From an uncultured Pedobacter sp. (lineage in GTDB: Bacteria > Bacteroidota > Bacteroidia > Sphingobacteriales > Sphingobacteriaceae), in the NCBI GenBank assembly GCA_946478755.1, contig CAMLDJ010000253.1, positions 1-8,004 on the forward strand: a stretch of 8,004 nucleotides of DNA. The letters are read 5' to 3'. The position numbers and the translations under genes were made by a program. How positions within the stretch are numbered: the first letter of the stretch is position 1; every line of letters begins with the position of its first letter. Shown in pieces: positions 1 to 6,522 of the stretch. The notes under the pieces are model-generated. The model did no database searches. It saw only the letters and a program-made list of their open reading frames with translations, and had not been told where the DNA came from.

Positions 1-86
1 CCGGCGTCGGAGAGGGCAGGGTAAATCTGAAATCAAATGGGCTTTCCATAAAATTGCGATATGAACTGGGTAAAAAAACGAACTAG
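1..86 (+). CDS. 3' end of an upstream gene, possibly an outer-membrane beta-barrel (partial)
   Basis: One frame is open from the window edge (first full codon at base 3) to TAG at 84-86 and reads GVGEGRVNLKSNGLS, then IKLRYELGKKTN. The alternating polar and apolar residues in LSIKLRYEL fit a final transmembrane beta-strand. If real, it overlaps the start of the next gene by 26 bases, suggesting tight coupling. A rival frame ends at TGA 62-64, making an ATGA overlap with the next start, but its peptide (RRRRGQGKSEIKWAF...) looks less protein-like. Only the C-terminus is visible, so the family cannot be named. The barrel reading is inference. Confidence 0.4.
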   Translation, partial: GVGEGRVNLKSNGLSIKLRYELGKKTN

Positions 87-621
87 TCTCCTTTTAGGGA
101 GCATGATGGTACTGTTGCAGTTAAATGCGGCTGCACAGAGTTATGTGGGTAGAAATATTAAAACAGCTATATTTTCTTCTACCCCTGTGGAAGACATTAG
201 GGCCGTAAGCAAATCCGGAACTGCAGCTATAGTCGGCAGGACAGGAGAGGTTGTCGTTCAGGTGCCCATCAGGAGCCTGGAATTTGACCGGAAGCTGATG
301 CAGGAGCACTTTAATGAAAATTACATGGAAAGTGATAAATATCCTCAGGCAAAGTTTAAAGGTACATTAGATCAGCAGATCGACTTTAGCAAAGACGGAA
401 GTTATAATGTTTCGGTGACGGGCATACTTTCTGTCCATGGTGTGGACAAGACACGGACTATCCCCGGGAAATTGAGCATAAAGGATGGGCTAGTAGAAAT
501 ATTCACTGAATTCAAGGTGGCCTGTGCCGATCACAAGATAAAAATACCAACCCTTATTGTCACTAAGGTTGCAGAGGTGATCAATATAAAAGTTGATGGT
601 AAACTTAATCCTCTAAAATAA
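61..621 (+). CDS. YceI-family secreted protein
   Basis: This 186-aa protein has an N-terminal signal peptide: basic VKKR, a hydrophobic core, then LNAAAQ with cleavage near residue 26. The mature part shows YceI-family hallmarks: LMQEHFNENYMESDKYP at about 79-95 followed by FKG, and SVHGVDK at about 124-130, where family members usually have a T-x-HG-V-T-K type segment. YceI proteins fold as a lipocalin-like barrel that binds polyisoprenoid or other amphiphilic ligands in the periplasm; the ligand here cannot be read from sequence. I kept the ATG at 61 because starting at Met15 or Met16 would remove the basic part of the signal peptide. It is first in a run of three envelope genes, with only 8 bases before the next, so co-transcription is likely. 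No promoter is visible, and transcription may come from upstream of the window. Confidence 0.88.
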   Translation: MNWVKKRTSLLLGSMMVLLQLNAAAQSYVGRNIKTAIFSSTPVEDIRAVSKSGTAAIVGRTGEVVVQVPIRSLEFDRKLMQEHFNENYMESDKYPQAKFKGTLDQQIDFSKDGSYNVSVTGILSVHGVDKTRTIPGKLSIKDGLVEIFTEFKVACADHKIKIPTLIVTKVAEVINIKVDGKLNPLK

Positions 622-629
622 GCGTAATT

Positions 630-1568
630 ATGAAAAAAATCATTTTATTGTTGATGGGCCTTTCTATTTTCTCGATGCAGACCCATGCTCAGGATGCAGA
701 TTCTTTATTGAAGACATTGGATAGTGGCAAGGTAAGTGAGAAAGCAGATGCGGTATTTAAATCCACAAGGGTGGTGTTATCCCATTCCAGCGAGACGCAG
801 AAAAAGCATGATCTGGATTTGCGGATCCGACATCATTTTGGAGATATTGGCGGCGAGTTTGGCAATGCACACACTTTGTTTGGTCTGGATGTTGCCTCCG
901 ATCTTTTTATTGGACTTGATTATGGCGTTACGGATGATTTCACGGTGGGAATTGGAAGGAGCAAGCACGACGAACTCTATAACTTTTCAGGGAAATATAA
1001 ATTGTTGAAGCAACAACGTGGTGGAGGGATGCCTGTTAATCTAACCATGTTTGCGCAAATGGGCTGGATCGCAAGGGAGCCATTTTCTGAATCTGAATTT
1101 ACTTCCTATTCGAACAGGTTCTCTTATTTTCTGCAGCCGATTATTTCCAGAAAGATCTCTTCAAGGCTGTCTCTCGAAGTGATGCCGGGATTGCTGATGC
1201 GGAAAAATACGTCAGAAAACAGGGATCCAGAGAACCTTTTCTCTCTTGGTTTCGCAGGCAGGATGAAACTGACCAAAAGATTGTCCTTTGTCGCAGATTA
1301 TACCGTGGTTAACGGGCTGTCTCGTCCTAAGGATCTTGCGCAGGCTTATTACAATCCCCTGGGCGTTGGCCTTGAAATAGAAACAGGCGGGCATATCTTT
1401 TCTCTGAATTTTATGAATTCAGAATATATCGTAGAAAACAATTTTATTCCCGGGACTAAGAAATCCTGGCAGGATGGAGGTGTCCGGTTTGGTTTTACCA
1501 TTTCCAGGAACTTTACATTGTTTAAATCAAAAAATAAAGACCCCGATAAAACATCTAAAATTTACTAA
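630..1568 (+). CDS. DUF5777-like outer-membrane beta-barrel protein
   Basis: The 312-aa protein starts with a clear signal peptide (MKKIILLLMGLSIFSMQTHAQ, cleavage near residue 21). The region FKSTRVV (43-49), LDLRIRHHFGDIGG (62-75) and DYGVTDDFTVGIGRSK (97-112) matches what I know of the Bacteroidota DUF5777 family of predicted beta-barrels. The rest is a succession of short amphipathic strands with aromatic ends, such as LSLNF-type and VRFGFTIS segments, consistent with an outer-membrane barrel. It follows the YceI gene by 8 bases and precedes the Rieske gene by 17, so the three are very probably one transcript. The family has no established biochemical role; its partners suggest an envelope redox or ligand-transfer task (inference). 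The polar tail after the last predicted strand (KSKNKDPDKTSKIY) is a little unusual, since many barrels end in an aromatic residue. Confidence 0.8.
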   Translation: MKKIILLLMGLSIFSMQTHAQDADSLLKTLDSGKVSEKADAVFKSTRVVLSHSSETQKKHDLDLRIRHHFGDIGGEFGNAHTLFGLDVASDLFIGLDYGVTDDFTVGIGRSKHDELYNFSGKYKLLKQQRGGGMPVNLTMFAQMGWIAREPFSESEFTSYSNRFSYFLQPIISRKISSRLSLEVMPGLLMRKNTSENRDPENLFSLGFAGRMKLTKRLSFVADYTVVNGLSRPKDLAQAYYNPLGVGLEIETGGHIFSLNFMNSEYIVENNFIPGTKKSWQDGGVRFGFTISRNFTLFKSKNKDPDKTSKIY

Positions 1569-1585
1569 AACTAAAACTTAAAATT

Positions 1586-2050
1586 ATGGAACGTGAAGAA
1601 TTTATCAAGTCCCTCGGACTTGGGCTGGCATTGATATGCACTGGATCTTGCATGTCTGGATGCGGAGGGAAAGGGGACACAGGCAGTCCGGAACCAGGCC
1701 CTAACCCTCCAGGAGGAGGCGGTGGAGGCAGTACGGCAACGGTCGACCTTGCTACCCAGCTAATGGCAATTGGTGATCAGGCGACAGCAAACGGCGTACT
1801 TTTCTTTCGGGTAGCCGCAGGGAATGCACCGGCATCCTTTGTGGCCACAGAAGCATCTTGCCCACATCAGGGAGGTAACCTGGTATGGAAGCAGGCCAAC
1901 AACAGGATACAGTGTCAGCTGCACTTTTCTGAATACAGCAGTAATGGTGCTGTGCTCCAGGGACCACAAAACACAACCGGAGAAACCAGAACACTGAAGG
2001 TCTACACTACGGCAGTGAGCGGAACCAAGTTAACCGCAACAATTGCTTAG
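1586..2050 (+). CDS. Rieske [2Fe-2S] domain lipoprotein
   Basis: A 154-aa protein carrying a Rieske cluster site: C92-P-H94-Q-G-G and, 15 residues on, C110-Q-L-H113. These give the two Cys and two His ligands; the downstream SSNGAVLQGP matches the usual S/D-x-x-G-x-x-x-x-GP segment. The two extra cysteines that form a disulfide in bc1-type Rieske proteins are absent (G97 and L112 stand there), as in ferredoxin-type Rieske proteins. The N-terminus (MEREEFIKSLGLGLALICTG) leads to a lipobox-like MSGC, so C26 is the probable lipidated residue. A Pro/Gly linker (about 30-51, with six consecutive Gly at 43-48) then tethers the domain. There is no twin arginine, so Sec export before cluster insertion, or a degenerate Tat signal, must be assumed. 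Last gene of the YceI, barrel, Rieske operon; likely role is electron transfer in the envelope. Partner unknown. Confidence 0.88.
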   Translation: MEREEFIKSLGLGLALICTGSCMSGCGGKGDTGSPEPGPNPPGGGGGGSTATVDLATQLMAIGDQATANGVLFFRVAAGNAPASFVATEASCPHQGGNLVWKQANNRIQCQLHFSEYSSNGAVLQGPQNTTGETRTLKVYTTAVSGTKLTATIA

Positions 2051-2066
2051 TAATAAATTGAAATCA

Positions 2067-2101
2067 GCACCGTATACCATGAAACTGCCGGTATACGGTG
2101 C
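2067..2101. terminator. Hairpin between convergent genes, probable bidirectional terminator
   Basis: A perfect 12-bp stem, GCACCGTATACC (2067-2078) against GGTATACGGTGC (2090-2101), encloses an 11-base loop. It lies 16 bases after the Rieske stop and 10 bases from the stop of the convergent M3 peptidase gene. T-rich sequence follows on both strands (TATTTTTG on +, ATTTCAATTTATTA on -), but not as an immediate U-tract. Termination for both operons is the natural reading. Confidence 0.75.
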
Positions 2102-2111
2102 GTTATCTGTG

Positions 2112-4259
2112 CTATTTTTGTGGTAAGCCGCGGTATTTTTGCATGGCTTTAATGTTTGGATCATGTCCACGGAAATCACGGAACATTTTTCCATAATCTT
2201 CTGTATTGCCACGGGATAAGATCATATCCCTGAAGCGCTGGCCATTGGCTCTTGTGAGCCCCCCATTTTCCTCGAACCAGGAGAACGCATCATGGTCTAA
2301 CATCTCGGTCCACAGATAGGCATAATACCCTGCGGCATATCCATTACCCCAGATGTGTTTGAAATAACTTGACCGGTAACGGGGTGGGACATAAGACAAG
2401 TTCAAGCCTGTTTTTTTTAAGGCAGCGGTCTCAAATTGGTTGGCATCCTGTACCGGATCAGCTGCAGAAAGCTTATGCCATTGCATATCCAGGGCTGCTG
2501 CTGCAAGTACTTCTGTTAAAGAATATCCCTGATTAAAATCAGCTGATCGTTTAATCTTATCGACCAGCATTTGCGGCATTGGCTGGCCGGTACTATAATG
2601 AATCGCATAGTTTTTAAAGACAAGCGTATCAACAGCCCAGTGTTCATTAAACTGCGAGGGGAATTCAACGAAGTCACGCGCTACATTGGTTCCGGAAAGG
2701 CTTGGGTATTGCTGACTGGCAAAAAAGCCATGCAGGGCATGTCCGAACTCGTGGAACATGGTAGTCACATCATCAAAGCTAATTAAAGCAGGCGCCCCGC
2801 CGGCCGGTTTCGTAAAATTGCAGACATTAAAGATGACAGGCTTCGTGCCCAATAATTTAGATTGGCCAACCACATTGTCCATCCAGGCGCCGCCGGATTT
2901 GTTGTCGCGTTTAAAATAATCCGCATAAAACAATCCGATAGAGGTATTGTCTTTATCGAACAATTCGAATACCTTCACATCGGGGTGGTAAACAGGCAGG
3001 TCTTTACGTTCCTTAAAGGTAATGCCATACAGTTGTGTGGCTGCATAGAACACTCCGTTTTTAAGCACGTTATTGAGCTCAAAGTATGGCTTGATCTCAT
3101 TTTCATTCAAGTCATATTTAGCTTTACGTACTTGCTCTGCATAATAATTCCAATCGTAAGGCTGAAGTTTAAAGCCGCCTTTTTGCTGGTCTATCAATGT
3201 CTGGATCTCTGCAGCCTCTGCATTGGCCCTTGCAGTGGCAGAAGGCACCAGTCTGGCAAAGAAGCTTTCCACTGCAGCCGGGCTTTTCGCCATCTGGTCC
3301 TGCAGTTTCCAGGTTGCATAATTAGGGAAACCCATTAGTTTTGCTTTCTGCGCACGTATTTTTGCAATCTGAACGATGGTCTTACGGGTATCATTGGTGT
3401 CGCTTTTTTCCGCGCGATTCCAGGAGGCTTCATACAACTTTTTACGCGTATCTCGGTCTGTCAATTGCTGCAGTAGGGGTTGCTGAGTAGTATTTTGAAG
3501 GGGGATGAGCCATTTCCCATCCTGTTTATTTGCTTTGGCTGCCTGGGCTGCACCGTTCAGCTCATCCTGGGAAAGCCCGGCAAGTTCCGCAATCTGATCT
3601 ATGACCAAAGCGCCGGATTTGGCTGCAGCCAGAAGCTGGTTGGAAAATCTCGCAGTTAATGAGGCTTCCTGCTCATTCAGTTTTTTAAGGTCGGTTTTCG
3701 CCGCTTCAGTCAATTTCGCTCCTGCCAGTACAAACTCCTGATAGTAATATTCAATCAGTCTTTTGGACTCAGCATCCAGCTGAAGTTGCGTCCTTGTATT
3801 ATATATAGATTCAATTCGTTTAAATAATCTGGCATTGAGATAAATTGCATCCTGATGGGCAGCCTGTTTCGGGGCAAGTTCTTCCTCTATTTTCTGCAGC
3901 TGATCGTTGGTGTTGGCGCCCGTCAGCAAATCGAACACGTGATTTACACGGGCCAGCATTCGGCCACTTCTTTCCATCTCTACCAGGGTGTTCTCAAATG
4001 TAGGTGCTTCCCTGTTATCTGCAATTCTGCTGATCTCATTTAACTGGATTTTCATGCCTTCCTCAATTGCAGGCTTAAAATCTTCATCTTTGATCTGGCT
4101 GAAGTCGGGCGCCTGATAAGGCAATGTACTTTCTTTGAGAAAAGGATTCGAGGGAGAAATACTTGTCGTGTGGTCCGATGCTGATTTTTTGCTGTTGTTG
4201 TCACAGGAAGCAAAAATTGCGAGCATGGCGACCAGGGGTAACTTTAAAGATCTTTTCAT
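2112..4259 (-). CDS. M3-family zinc metallopeptidase lipoprotein (Dcp/oligopeptidase A type)
   Basis: The 715-aa protein hydrolyses peptides, by family either as a peptidyl-dipeptidase (Dcp-like) or an oligopeptidase. The catalytic motif HEFGH is at residues 503-507 (bases 2739-2753), and the third zinc ligand is E532 in DFVEFPSQ. Other family blocks are GGAWMDNVVGQ (456-466), the CNFTKPAGGAPALISFDDV stretch before the active site, SGTNVARDFVEFPSQ, and GYAAGYYAYLWTEMLDHDAF (640-659), which shapes the substrate pocket. Length matches a full M3 protein. I placed the start at ATG 4257-4259: it gives MKRSLKLPLVAMLAIFASC, a lipoprotein signal with C19 as lipidation site, whereas an in-frame ATG at 4290-4292 adds 11 residues that spoil it. 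The protein is probably anchored in the envelope and digests imported or secreted peptides. It lies 79 bases downstream of another lipoprotein gene and could share its transcript. Dcp versus oligopeptidase cannot be settled here. Confidence 0.93.
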   Translation of the reverse strand: MKRSLKLPLVAMLAIFASCDNNSKKSASDHTTSISPSNPFLKESTLPYQAPDFSQIKDEDFKPAIEEGMKIQLNEISRIADNREAPTFENTLVEMERSGRMLARVNHVFDLLTGANTNDQLQKIEEELAPKQAAHQDAIYLNARLFKRIESIYNTRTQLQLDAESKRLIEYYYQEFVLAGAKLTEAAKTDLKKLNEQEASLTARFSNQLLAAAKSGALVIDQIAELAGLSQDELNGAAQAAKANKQDGKWLIPLQNTTQQPLLQQLTDRDTRKKLYEASWNRAEKSDTNDTRKTIVQIAKIRAQKAKLMGFPNYATWKLQDQMAKSPAAVESFFARLVPSATARANAEAAEIQTLIDQQKGGFKLQPYDWNYYAEQVRKAKYDLNENEIKPYFELNNVLKNGVFYAATQLYGITFKERKDLPVYHPDVKVFELFDKDNTSIGLFYADYFKRDNKSGGAWMDNVVGQSKLLGTKPVIFNVCNFTKPAGGAPALISFDDVTTMFHEFGHALHGFFASQQYPSLSGTNVARDFVEFPSQFNEHWAVDTLVFKNYAIHYSTGQPMPQMLVDKIKRSADFNQGYSLTEVLAAAALDMQWHKLSAADPVQDANQFETAALKKTGLNLSYVPPRYRSSYFKHIWGNGYAAGYYAYLWTEMLDHDAFSWFEENGGLTRANGQRFRDMILSRGNTEDYGKMFRDFRGHDPNIKAMQKYRGLPQK

Positions 4260-4286
4260 TAAGGAATAAGTTTTGTTAAGCCTAAT

Positions 4287-4302
4287 GTACAAAATTCTGT
4301 AC
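4287..4302. promoter_or_regulatory. Near-perfect palindrome upstream of the M3 peptidase gene
   Basis: GTACAAAATTCTGTAC is a 16-bp palindrome with a single mismatched pair, centred about 35 bases before the peptidase start codon. On the coding strand it contains GAATTTTG, one base off the Bacteroidota -7 consensus TAnnTTTG, but no TTG lies at the expected -33 distance. It could be an operator, a weak promoter, or chance in a short A/T-rich gap. Confidence 0.3.
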
Positions 4303-4338
4303 CGATTAGCGGCTTTAGCGATATTCCTGTTTGAAAGA

Positions 4339-5142
4339 CTATTGAAACTCCTTTATGTCTACGATCCTGTCGCTATCGGTGAATTTTAAAAAGGTGATGC
4401 CCTTTTTATTTTTTTCCCAGCTAAAGTTATCCCTGATCCAATCTGATCTCATGGCGGCAGACTGAGGGGCCGGTCTGGGTAGTTTTTCATTAAAGGCTTG
4501 ATCACTTGGATAGTGAACCTGGTAAAGCGAGGCGGGTGTAAGGAAGACCAGGGTGGCTTTATCGGGTGAGTTTAAAATGAATTCGCCTTGAATGCGTTCC
4601 CCTGCATTTTGTCTTTTTATCAGGTATACCCGGGCGTTTACATTGGTAATAAAGAAGTCATTGTTGATCAGGTATCCTGCACGTCCCAGCTGATTCAAAC
4701 CGTTGGTATACTTGGTGTCCTGGGTACCAGCCGAAGGTCTGTATAAACTAACCACATCCAGTTTGCCATCTTTTAATGCGATTAAATAGAATGGGGCTGC
4801 CAGGCCAGAATTGTCAGCGATCTGAACCAGCAAGGAAGTCTTTTGCGTGTTGATGAACTGGACAAATGCGAACCTGTCCGTTACGGAAGCCGGATCGGCT
4901 TTGTTGACCAGGATGCGTACAAGCGTGTCCCTGAACTTTACATTGTATTCTTCTTTGGTTTCGCTGGTGTTCAGATCTTTTTTTATAAGGATCTTAAACG
5001 TGCTGTCGGAGCCGTCCGGAGACTCGTTAAATTTTTCATCAGCAGTTAATATCCGGGGAGTATAGATCATTGCAGTTTCCTGCATTTGTTGACAGCCGAA
5101 CAGAAGAACTGACAACATGAGGGCGCATAATAAATTTTTCAT
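4339..5142 (-). CDS. Unrecognised lipoprotein, 267 aa
   Basis: I do not recognise this family. The N-terminus MKNLLCALMLSVLLFGC is a clear lipoprotein signal with lipobox LFGC and C17 as the lipidated cysteine. The mature part has no transmembrane segment and alternates short predicted beta-strands with polar turns (FAFVQFINT at 91-99, TSLLVQIAD at 102-110, PFYLIALKDGKLDVVSLYR at 117-135). This suggests a mostly beta fold. The end, GITFLKFTDSDRIVDIKEFQ, is also strand-like. No catalytic motif or paired cysteines are evident. The ATG at 5140-5142 is supported by the signal peptide and by a well-placed promoter about 30 bases upstream. The M3 peptidase gene follows after 79 bases on the same strand without an obvious terminator, so the two may be co-transcribed; a shared function is not implied by sequence. 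Confidence 0.8.
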   Translation of the reverse strand: MKNLLCALMLSVLLFGCQQMQETAMIYTPRILTADEKFNESPDGSDSTFKILIKKDLNTSETKEEYNVKFRDTLVRILVNKADPASVTDRFAFVQFINTQKTSLLVQIADNSGLAAPFYLIALKDGKLDVVSLYRPSAGTQDTKYTNGLNQLGRAGYLINNDFFITNVNARVYLIKRQNAGERIQGEFILNSPDKATLVFLTPASLYQVHYPSDQAFNEKLPRPAPQSAAMRSDWIRDNFSWEKNKKGITFLKFTDSDRIVDIKEFQ

Positions 5143-5170
5143 ATCATGTAATAGGGTCGATAGTAATTGG

Positions 5171-5200
5171 CAAAATTAAACTTTGTCGGGAAATATGCAA
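5171..5200 (-). promoter_or_regulatory. Bacteroidota-type promoter for the 267-aa lipoprotein gene
   Basis: Reading the minus strand, TTG (5200-5198) is followed after exactly 19 bases by TAATTTTG (5178-5171). This matches the Bacteroidota primary-sigma consensus TTG, 19-21 bases, TAnnTTTG. Transcription should begin a few bases past 5171, giving a leader of roughly 20-25 bases before the ATG at 5142. It is the only full consensus match I found in an intergenic gap of this window. Confidence 0.7.
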
Positions 5201-5256
5201 TAGTCTTGCTGGTTGAGTAAGGTGTTTGTTACTATATAACAATTGTTTTACAGTCG

Positions 5257-6447
5257 TTACCATACGCCCCTCCTATGTTCTATAACCCATCTGTACATAC
5301 CCGCGATGTTCAGTTTTCCCATGGTATCGAAGCCGCCCCATTTTTTTACTTTGTCAGAAAACTTAACATTGCGATATAACTGATCCCAACTTTGTCCCTG
5401 GCGTACCAATGCTAACACTTGATCATGCAAATCGATCATGTATTCCCGCAGGTCTTTTATATTTTGAAGCGTAGCTGGTGTATAATGCCCAACATCTATA
5501 AAATCAACATCCTGTTTTAAAGCCCAATCCAAAGTTTTAATCCAGCCGTCATAATAGAAATCTAGAAAATCATTATAAGGCATGGTCTCAGATTGACCGA
5601 TATCTGTTAATTGCATTGCTTTATAACCAGGAAATGTGATCACTGACATACTGTTCGAGTGACTGGGTGCAATGTGATTCATTACTATCCGCTCGCCTCC
5701 TAATACGATTACCAATTTGTCTTCAAAAATGATATCTGGAGTAGCAACCGGTAACTTTTCTCCAGCAATAGCTTCTAAGCCGTTCTTTTGGATAATGACT
5801 TTGGCACCTGCCTGTTGAAAGACCTGAGAACCGCCCGCATGATCGTAATGTCCATGAGTTAACAGGACATATTTTACATCAACTTTAAATCGCTTTTTAA
5901 TTTCCTCATTGAGCCAGATTGCTGCCTGCGTTAGCGCCGGATCTATTACAATGGCGCCTGCCTTCGTGATCAGTACCAGGCCGCTATGTAATCCCGGTAA
6001 AGTACCGTTTGTATGACGGTATAAATTACCTTTTACCTGTACCAGATTTTTTTCTAAGGTGGTGTCAGGCTTCCCATAAATATCAGGCAACATTATACGG
6101 TCCTTGTAACGGGTGGTATCTACGTATTCAGCACCAACCAGGGTATCAATTTTTTCGAGAACTAACGTGTCAGTTTTCTTGAGCGCCAGAGCCTCCATTT
6201 TTTTTGTAATCAGGGCGTCTATTTTCTTGGAAAGCAAAGCGTCCATATTCTTCTCGGTCAGGCTATCAATATTCTTGGTAGCTGAGGTGTCAATTTTCTT
6301 GGTGGCTGCGGTATCGATTTTCCTGGTAGCTGCAGTATCGACTTTTATGGTGACCACGGTATCGGTTTCTTGGGCAGATAGATTTTGGCTTGACAACAAT
6401 AGGAGCGAAAGGCAGATGCCCTGGGCAATACTTCGTTTTGCGTCCAT
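5257..6447 (-). CDS. Secreted MBL-fold metallo-hydrolase with N-terminal octapeptide repeats
   Basis: The 396-aa protein has a signal peptide (basic DAKR, hydrophobic CLSLLLL core, cleavage near SAQ at 24-26). A low-complexity region of nine 8-residue repeats (30-101) follows, then a metallo-beta-lactamase-fold domain from about 130. The metal site is complete: H198-G-H200-Y-D202-H203 in THGHYDHAGG, H263 in PSHSNS, D282 in LTDIG and H321 in DVGHYTP. The family hydrolyses esters, lactones, thioesters or beta-lactams using one or two zinc ions. The Asp at 282, in the position of the bridging ligand, points toward the lactonase/glyoxalase-like side rather than a classical beta-lactamase, but the substrate is unknown. 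The repeats make it about 80-100 residues longer than a plain secreted MBL hydrolase. The ATG at 6445-6447 gives a good signal peptide. The gene stands alone on its strand, followed by the 267-aa lipoprotein gene, which has its own promoter. Confidence 0.88.
   Translation of the reverse strand: MDAKRSIAQGICLSLLLLSSQNLSAQETDTVVTIKVDTAATRKIDTAATKKIDTSATKNIDSLTEKNMDALLSKKIDALITKKMEALALKKTDTLVLEKIDTLVGAEYVDTTRYKDRIMLPDIYGKPDTTLEKNLVQVKGNLYRHTNGTLPGLHSGLVLITKAGAIVIDPALTQAAIWLNEEIKKRFKVDVKYVLLTHGHYDHAGGSQVFQQAGAKVIIQKNGLEAIAGEKLPVATPDIIFEDKLVIVLGGERIVMNHIAPSHSNSMSVITFPGYKAMQLTDIGQSETMPYNDFLDFYYDGWIKTLDWALKQDVDFIDVGHYTPATLQNIKDLREYMIDLHDQVLALVRQGQSWDQLYRNVKFSDKVKKWGGFDTMGKLNIAGMYRWVIEHRRGVW
6145..6360 (-). 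repeat. Nine tandem 24-bp units encoding octapeptide repeats
   Basis: Nine units of exactly 24 bp encode octads in the MBL protein (residues 30-101). In order they are TVVTIKVD, TAATRKID, TAATKKID, TSATKNID, SLTEKNMD, ALLSKKID, ALITKKME, ALALKKTD and TLVLEKID. The consensus is roughly (T/A)-(A/L)-x-T-K-K-I-D. The signal-proximal units are most alike at DNA level; the distal ones have diverged, with T/A and S replaced by A/L. Because 24 is a multiple of three, unit gain or loss would keep the frame. The periodicity also keeps a long antisense frame open, which is a by-product. Confidence 0.9.
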
Positions 6448-6449
6448 AA

Positions 6450-6522
6450 TTTTAGAGATATTTTAGATGTCTAAAACAAACGATAAACTTAAAAGTTTCT
6501 ATTACCGAATAGGTCTTTTAGA
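6450..6522. promoter_or_regulatory. TTTTAGA repeat cluster at the divergent gene starts (possible operator)
   Basis: TTTTAGA occurs at 6450-6456, 6461-6467 and 6516-6522, and its complement TCTAAAA at 6470-6476. The central pair forms the perfect inverted repeat TTTTAGA-TG-TCTAAAA (6461-6476). The direct copies are 11 and 55 bases apart, near whole helical turns, and the last two share the 9-mer TTTTAGATG. The cluster begins 2 bases upstream of the MBL start codon and overlaps the first codons of the divergent small ORF. A regulator-binding role is inference; A/T-rich chance repetition is the alternative. Confidence 0.35.

Noticed and set aside
1586..1645. Tat signal at the Rieske N-terminus
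   Set aside because: The sequence is MEREEFIKS with no twin arginine; a lipoprotein signal ending at C26 explains it better.
2862..3338. 158-codon plus-strand ORF inside the peptidase gene
   Set aside because: It lies wholly antisense to a conserved M3 protein, and its translation has the Cys/His/Ile-rich look of a shadow frame.
4260..4292. Upstream in-frame ATG extending the M3 peptidase by 11 residues
   Set aside because: It would put MYIRLNKTYSL before a textbook lipoprotein signal; the internal ATG at 4257-4259 is clearly better.
5226..5247. Terminator for the MBL gene (TTGTTA/TAACAA and AACAATTGTT palindromes)
   Set aside because: The stems are only 5-6 A/T pairs with no U-tract on the minus strand, too weak to call.
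5257..6447. Annotation of the MBL protein as a beta-lactamase
   Set aside because: The HxHxDH and Asp/His ligands are common to the whole superfamily, and nothing seen identifies beta-lactam as the substrate.
6113..6466. 117-codon plus-strand ORF rich in VSIFLVAA-type repeats
   Set aside because: It is the exact antisense of the MBL signal peptide and octad repeats; the 24-bp period keeps it free of stops. The protein has no sensible start or domain.
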